A DNA stretch of 64,000 nucleotides from UBA4615 sp964399635 (GTDB lineage: Bacteria; Pseudomonadota; Gammaproteobacteria; Burkholderiales; Burkholderiaceae_E). A model generated the notes under the pieces. It was not told the origin of the DNA, searched no databases, and was given only the letters and a program-made list of their open reading frames with translations. The translations under genes and the position numbers were made by a program. Of the stretch, positions 60,057 through 64,000 are shown one piece after another (the first letter of the stretch is position 1; each line of letters opens with the position of its first letter). The DNA lies in the NCBI GenBank assembly GCA_964399635.1, contig CAYNRU010000041.1:119932-183931 (forward strand), in the 5' to 3' direction.

Positions 60057-60106
60057 TTGACGACGCTCAAGTACAACCGTACCCTGTACGGACCTGTCCG
60101 TACAGG
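60057..60106 (+). promoter_or_regulatory. gntR promoter with perfect palindromic operator
   Basis: TTGACG (60057-60062), 17 bases, TACCCT (60080-60085). The palindrome CCTGTACGGAC-CT-GTCCGTACAGG (two 11-base arms, 60083-60106) covers the -10 box and start site, 47 bases before the gntR ATG. Strong evidence of autorepression; a near copy lies at 52314-52337. Confidence 0.8.
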
Positions 60107-60152
60107 CCGGCCGTATCCGATGGCTGCCTTGCGGCCCGGCCCCGAGGAGACC

Positions 60153-60905
60153 ATGACCATCGGCGCCGCCCCGTCCGGCCACGCGAAGCACGCCTCGATC
60201 GCGCGCGCGCTGGCCGACGACATCGAGGCGGGCCGGTATCCGGTCGGCAGCGGCCTGCCCTCGGAGGCGGAGTTGACGGGCCGCTTCTCGGTCAGTCGGC
60301 ACACGGTGCGCACCGCGCTGCGCACGCTGCAGGAGATGGGCCTGATCACCGCCCACGCGGGCATCGGCAGCGTGGTCAGGGCGGTGCATGCCGAGGCACG
60401 CTACACGCAGTCGTTCGGGTCGGTGGCCGACCTGCTGCAGTACACGCGGACCACGCGCTTCGACACCGTCGAGCGCGGCGAGCGCATCGCCGACGACGCG
60501 TTCGTCGCGCAGTACGGCGGCCAGGCGGGCGAGCCCTGGCTGCACCTGCGGATCGTGCGCAGGCCGATGGACAGCGACATTCCCCTTACCGTCGCCGACG
60601 TCTTCGTGCCGCGAGCGATCGGCCTGGCGCTCGGCGACTTCCCGAGCGAGGGAACCCCGATCTTCGAGCAGATCCGCGCGCTCGGCGAGCCGATCGTCCG
60701 TATCGAGCAGCGGATCGCGGCGCAGATGCCGAGTGCCGACGAGGCGCGACGGCTGCGGACCCCCGCCGACCGCCCGGTGCTGGTGATCCTGCGTCGCTAC
60801 CACGGCGAGAACGGGCGCCTGCTCGAGGTCACCCGGACCGTGCACCCCGGCGACGCGTTCACCTACCGGATGGACCTGCGTCTGACCTCGGGTCGCCTCG
60901 CCTGA
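60153..60905 (+). CDS. GntR family transcriptional regulator (HutC/UTRA type)
   Basis: A 250-residue regulator. The winged helix-turn-helix covers about 10-80 (SIARALADDIEAGRYPVGSGLPSEAELTGRFSVSRHTVRTALRTLQEMGLI), and a UTRA ligand domain follows (about 90-248). The ATG at 60153 is chosen for the GAGGAG just before it; an upstream in-frame ATG at 60120 lacks one. A perfect palindrome overlaps its promoter, and a duplicate of promoter, operator and first codons lies before the amidase/TRAP operon. It likely senses an intermediate of this pathway. Confidence 0.9.
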   Translation: MTIGAAPSGHAKHASIARALADDIEAGRYPVGSGLPSEAELTGRFSVSRHTVRTALRTLQEMGLITAHAGIGSVVRAVHAEARYTQSFGSVADLLQYTRTTRFDTVERGERIADDAFVAQYGGQAGEPWLHLRIVRRPMDSDIPLTVADVFVPRAIGLALGDFPSEGTPIFEQIRALGEPIVRIEQRIAAQMPSADEARRLRTPADRPVLVILRRYHGENGRLLEVTRTVHPGDAFTYRMDLRLTSGRLA

Positions 60906-60981
60906 CCCGACCCCGCACCCACCTTCCAGTCCGCCCCCAAGCTTCGTTCACCCGGCGATCCCGCCCCCAAGGAGAGACACC

Positions 60982-61986
60982 ATGACGCCCACCTTGCGCC
61001 GAAGCACCCTGCGCCGCATCGCGCTCGCCATCGGGGCCGGCTCGATCGCCCTGCATGCCCCCGGCGTGCTGGCCCAGGCCCAGCCGGCCAAGCCGATGTT
61101 CGACAAGCCGATCCGCCTCGTCGTGCCGTACTCGGCCGGCGGCGGCACCGACATCCTGGCGCGTCACGTCGCCGAGCGCCTGCGCGCGCGCATCGGGCAG
61201 TCGGTGGTCGTCGACAACAAGCCGGGCGCCAACGGCGTGATCGGCACCGACATCGTCGCGAAGTCGGCGCCCGACGGCACGACGATCGTGCTGGTCGTCA
61301 ACACGCACCTGCTCAACCCCCTGCTGATGAAGCAACTGCCCTACGACACCTTCAAGGACCTGACCCCCATCACCAAGGTGGCGACCTCGCCGATGGTGGT
61401 CGTGGTGAACTCGGAGCTCCCCGCGACCACCGTCAAGGACGTCGGGGCGCTGATACGCAAGGCCCCCGACAAGGCCTCGTACGGCAGCTCGGAGAACATG
61501 ACGCGGCTGGTCGGCGCTTTGTTCGTGCGCTCGCAGGGCGCCTCCGACGCAGTGCACGTGCCCTACAAGGGTGGCGCGCCGCTGATGGCCGACGTCGCCG
61601 CCGGCTCGACCACGATCGGGGTGACCAGCGTCCTGACCGCGCGGCCCTTCATCACCTCGGGCAAACTGCGGCCGATCGCAGTGACCGGGTCCAGGCGCAC
61701 CGACGCCCTGCCGAACGTGCCGACGATGGTCGAGGAAGGCGCGCCCGAGGTCGTCGCCAACACCGACTACACGCTCTACGCGCCGGCCGCGACGCCGCGC
61801 CAGATCCTCGAGCGGCTCCAGAAGGAGATCTCCGAGGTGGTCAACTCCCCCGAGATGGTCCGGATCCTCGCGGACCAGGCGGCGACACCGGGCGGCGCGT
61901 CGGTCGCCGACACCGACCAACAGGTGAAGAAGGACTTCCAGTTCTGGCAGAAGGTCGTCGCCGACGTGGGACTGAAGGCGGAGTGA
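60982..61986 (+). CDS. Bug-type tripartite tricarboxylate transporter receptor (TctC family)
   Basis: A 334-residue periplasmic receptor. It has a signal peptide (1-33, ending VLAQA), then PIRLVVPYSAGGGTDILARHVAERL, QSVVVDNKPGANGVIGTDIVAKSAPDGTT, YDTFKDLTPITKV and PYKGGAPLMADVAAG, all normal for the family, and a C-terminal ending in GLKAE. Such Bug proteins bind small carboxylates; in Burkholderiales many lack their own membrane genes, as here. AGGAGAGA precedes the ATG. It heads the gene set with the dioxygenase and lyase. Confidence 0.93.
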   Translation: MTPTLRRSTLRRIALAIGAGSIALHAPGVLAQAQPAKPMFDKPIRLVVPYSAGGGTDILARHVAERLRARIGQSVVVDNKPGANGVIGTDIVAKSAPDGTTIVLVVNTHLLNPLLMKQLPYDTFKDLTPITKVATSPMVVVVNSELPATTVKDVGALIRKAPDKASYGSSENMTRLVGALFVRSQGASDAVHVPYKGGAPLMADVAAGSTTIGVTSVLTARPFITSGKLRPIAVTGSRRTDALPNVPTMVEEGAPEVVANTDYTLYAPAATPRQILERLQKEISEVVNSPEMVRILADQAATPGGASVADTDQQVKKDFQFWQKVVADVGLKAE

Positions 61987-61996
61987 GGCGGACACC

Positions 61997-63133
61997 ATGG
62001 GAGCCACCACGATGATCGAACCCGTCACGCGGCCCCGAGGCTGGATGTCCGAGGCGCTGCGGCGCGATGCCGGCTGGGCGACGCGTCTGACCGCCGCCGA
62101 GATCGCCGACTTCGAACGCGGGCTGGTCCACGCGCGCGGCACCGGCCGGGGCCTGTGGGACCTCGAGCCCGCCGACTTCCCGTTCGGTGCGGCGGCGCTG
62201 GAGCGGCTCGGCGAGGCGGTCGCCGAGACCCAGGAGGGACGCGGCTTCCAGATGCTGCGCGGTCTGCCGGTCGAGCGCTGGTCGACCGAGGACGCGCGCC
62301 TGTTCTTCTGGGGGCTCGGGCTGCACCTGGGCGTGCCGCGCCCGCAGGGCAAGGCGAGCCAGTACATGTCCGACGTGCGCGACGCGGGCGGCACCTACCG
62401 CAGCGTCCAGGGTCGCGGCTACAACACGAAGTCGGCGCTCGACTTCCATGCCGACGGCAGCGACCTGGTCGGGCTGATGTGCCTGCGCACCTCGCTGTCG
62501 GGCGGCGAGAGCCTGATCGCGTCCTCGGTCACAGCCCACAACATCATGCTCGCCGAGCGGCCCGACCTGCTCGCGCTGCTCTACGAGCCGGTGGCCTTCA
62601 GCCGGCAGGGCGAGCACGCGCCGGAGGAGCCGCCCTGGTACATGGCGGCCGTCATGGGCGTGCGCGACGGCCGCTTCGCGTGCCGGCACATCCGCAACCA
62701 CGTGAAGTCGGCGCAGCTCAGTTTTCCCGAGGCGCCGCGGCTGACGCCGGCGCAACTCGAGGCGATGGACCTGTTCGACGCGATCCTGGTACGCCCCGAG
62801 GTCTGCTTCCGGCTCGACTTCGAGCCCGGCGACATCCAGCTGATCAACAACCACGTGATGCTGCACTCGCGCACCGACTACGTCGATCACGACGAGCCCG
62901 AGCGCAAGCGCCACCTGCTGCGGCTGTGGCTGTCGCTGCCGGGGGCGCCCGCGCTGCCGGTGTCGTGGCGGCTGGCGTACAAGGACGTCGAGGCGCGCGC
63001 CGTGCGCGGCGGCTTCCGCGGCATCGGCATCACCCCACAGATCGAATCGTTCGAGGCGCGGATGGCCGCGCACCACGCGATGGCATTCCGCGTCTATGCG
63101 GATCGCGCGCAACCACAAGGAGTCGATGCATGA
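61997..63133 (+). CDS. TauD/TfdA family Fe(II)/2-oxoglutarate dioxygenase
   Basis: A 378-residue oxygenase. The iron ligands can be placed as His151 and Asp153 (LDFHADGSD) with a distal histidine in NNHVMLHSRTD (His286 or His290), followed by the arginine-containing RHLLRLWLSLP that binds 2-oxoglutarate. CLRTSLSGGESLIASS is a usual TauD-family stretch. It would hydroxylate an organic acid, often leading to bond cleavage. It starts 10 bases after the receptor gene and overlaps the lyase gene by ATGA, so product handover to the lyase is plausible. Confidence 0.85.
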   Translation: MGATTMIEPVTRPRGWMSEALRRDAGWATRLTAAEIADFERGLVHARGTGRGLWDLEPADFPFGAAALERLGEAVAETQEGRGFQMLRGLPVERWSTEDARLFFWGLGLHLGVPRPQGKASQYMSDVRDAGGTYRSVQGRGYNTKSALDFHADGSDLVGLMCLRTSLSGGESLIASSVTAHNIMLAERPDLLALLYEPVAFSRQGEHAPEEPPWYMAAVMGVRDGRFACRHIRNHVKSAQLSFPEAPRLTPAQLEAMDLFDAILVRPEVCFRLDFEPGDIQLINNHVMLHSRTDYVDHDEPERKRHLLRLWLSLPGAPALPVSWRLAYKDVEARAVRGGFRGIGITPQIESFEARMAAHHAMAFRVYADRAQPQGVDA

Positions 63134-63990
63134 ACCGGAAGTCGCTCAAGGGCGTGTTGAAGAAGGGCCGGCTGATCGCCGCGCCGGGCGTGTACGACAT
63201 GGTCTCGCTGCGGATCGCCGACCGGATGGGATTCGAGTCGCTCTACATGACCGGCTACGGCACGGTCGCCTCGCACCTCGGCCTGCCTGATGCGGGCCTG
63301 GCCACCTACACCGACATGGTCGACCGCGTGCGTGCGATGTGCACCATGGCGAAGACCCCGGTGATCTGCGACGGCGACACCGGCTACGGCGGGCTGCTGA
63401 ACGTCGCACACACGGTCGCGGGCTACGAGGCGGCCGGCGCCGCCGGCATCCAGCTCGAGGACCAGGAGTTCCCCAAGAAGTGCGGCCACACGCCGGGCCG
63501 ACGGGTGATCCCGATGGCCGACATGGTGCGCAAGATCCGCGTCGCGAAGGAGGCCCGCACCGGCGACATGCTGATCATCGCGCGCACCGATGCGCGCACG
63601 ACGCTCGGCCTCGACGAGGCGCTGCGCCGGGCTGAGGCCTACGGCGAGGCGGGTGCCGACGTGCTGTTCGTCGAATCGCCCGAGACCGAGGCGGAGATGG
63701 CGAAGATCGCGTCCACGTTCGACCTGCCGATGCTGATCAACGTCGTCGAGGGCGGCCGCACGCCGGTGCTGCCGCCGGCGGTGCTCGAGCAGATGGGGTT
63801 CGCGATTGCGATCTACCCGGCAGCGGGCTTCCTGTCGGCGGGTTATGCGATCGAGAAGGCCTATGGGCAGGTGCTGGCGACGCGCTCGTCGATCGGCAGC
63901 CCGGTGCCGATGGCGGACTTCATGGACTTCAGCAAGATGATGGGGTTCGAGGCGGTGTGGGCGTTCGACAGGCGGCACGCGGAGGACTGA
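63130..63990 (+). CDS. Isocitrate lyase/PEP mutase superfamily lyase
   Basis: A 286-residue enzyme of the same superfamily as PrpB in this window. Metal-binding CDGDTGYGG is at 80-88, and the catalytic cysteine is Cys118 in KKCGH. It lacks the prp neighbourhood and differs at many positions (SLYMTGYGTVASHLGLPD), so candidates are 2,3-dimethylmalate lyase, oxaloacetate decarboxylase or another C-C lyase of 2-hydroxy acids. It is translationally coupled to the dioxygenase (ATGA), suggesting oxygenation followed by cleavage to pyruvate or glyoxylate plus an acid. Confidence 0.85.
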   Translation: MNRKSLKGVLKKGRLIAAPGVYDMVSLRIADRMGFESLYMTGYGTVASHLGLPDAGLATYTDMVDRVRAMCTMAKTPVICDGDTGYGGLLNVAHTVAGYEAAGAAGIQLEDQEFPKKCGHTPGRRVIPMADMVRKIRVAKEARTGDMLIIARTDARTTLGLDEALRRAEAYGEAGADVLFVESPETEAEMAKIASTFDLPMLINVVEGGRTPVLPPAVLEQMGFAIAIYPAAGFLSAGYAIEKAYGQVLATRSSIGSPVPMADFMDFSKMMGFEAVWAFDRRHAED

Positions 63991-64000
63991 GCGCGGCTGC

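Overview
The window is GC-rich, densely packed bacterial chromosome. Gene content and order point to a betaproteobacterium of the order Burkholderiales. The clues are a GntR regulator beside sdhCDA and mdh, a methylcitrate (prp) cluster with an AcnA-type aconitase, the block thrS-infC-rpmI-rplT-pheST-ihfA-merR-tRNA-Pro, a MipA/OmpV porin-like protein, Bug-type (tripartite tricarboxylate) receptors and a PEP-CTERM protein. Genus cannot be decided from the sequence.

Layout. (1) 1-12.3 kb, central carbon metabolism: sdhA (3' end cut by the window edge), sdhD, sdhC and a GntR/UTRA regulator on the minus strand; divergently mdh, prpB, prpC, a small exported protein, prpD, a DUF3617-type exported protein and acnA. 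Together these oxidise propionyl-CoA through the 2-methylcitrate cycle into succinate and malate. A strong palindrome between gntR and mdh is a likely operator. (2) 12.5-14.9 kb: a MASE1-GGDEF(degenerate)-EAL membrane protein. (3) 14.9-22.6 kb: seven tightly coupled minus-strand genes matching the poorly characterised 'radical SAM/selenodomain' or arsenosugar-type set: an FAD oxidoreductase, the ArsS-like radical SAM enzyme, a degenerate metallophosphoesterase, a VTT/mercuric-reductase-like fusion, a DUF547 protein and two small glycosyltransferases. (4) 22.7-24.3 kb: a tyrosine integrase beside tRNA-Pro. (5) 24.3-32.2 kb: the conserved translation block on the minus strand. (6) 32.7-37.5 kb: a DUF1800/DUF1501 pair and a flavin monooxygenase, lying between thrS and tRNA-Val. 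(7) 38-45 kb: dgkA, a divergent Fe(III)-type ABC permease/ATPase pair around a Fur-like site, and a large DUF1631 protein. (8) 45.2-49.8 kb: a MipA-like protein followed by genes resembling mesaconyl-CoA C1-C4 transferase (mct) and methylsuccinyl-CoA dehydrogenase (mcd), then a convergent enoyl-CoA hydratase-family gene. (9) 50-52.2 kb: a small unknown gene, a decayed Bug receptor and a PEP-CTERM gene with a sigma-54-like promoter. (10) 52.2-64 kb: a catabolic region with two amidases, a TRAP transporter, an isochorismatase-fold amidohydrolase, a DehI-like protein, a GntR regulator, a Bug receptor, a TauD-type dioxygenase and an isocitrate-lyase-superfamily enzyme.

The most interesting points are the seven-gene radical SAM operon; the duplicated promoter/operator at 52.3 and 60.1 kb, which predicts that one GntR controls both halves of the amide-catabolism region; the mct-mcd pair; an AUA start codon for infC; and a terminator hairpin just upstream of thrS. 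All functions are read from translated motifs and remembered families; no database search was run.
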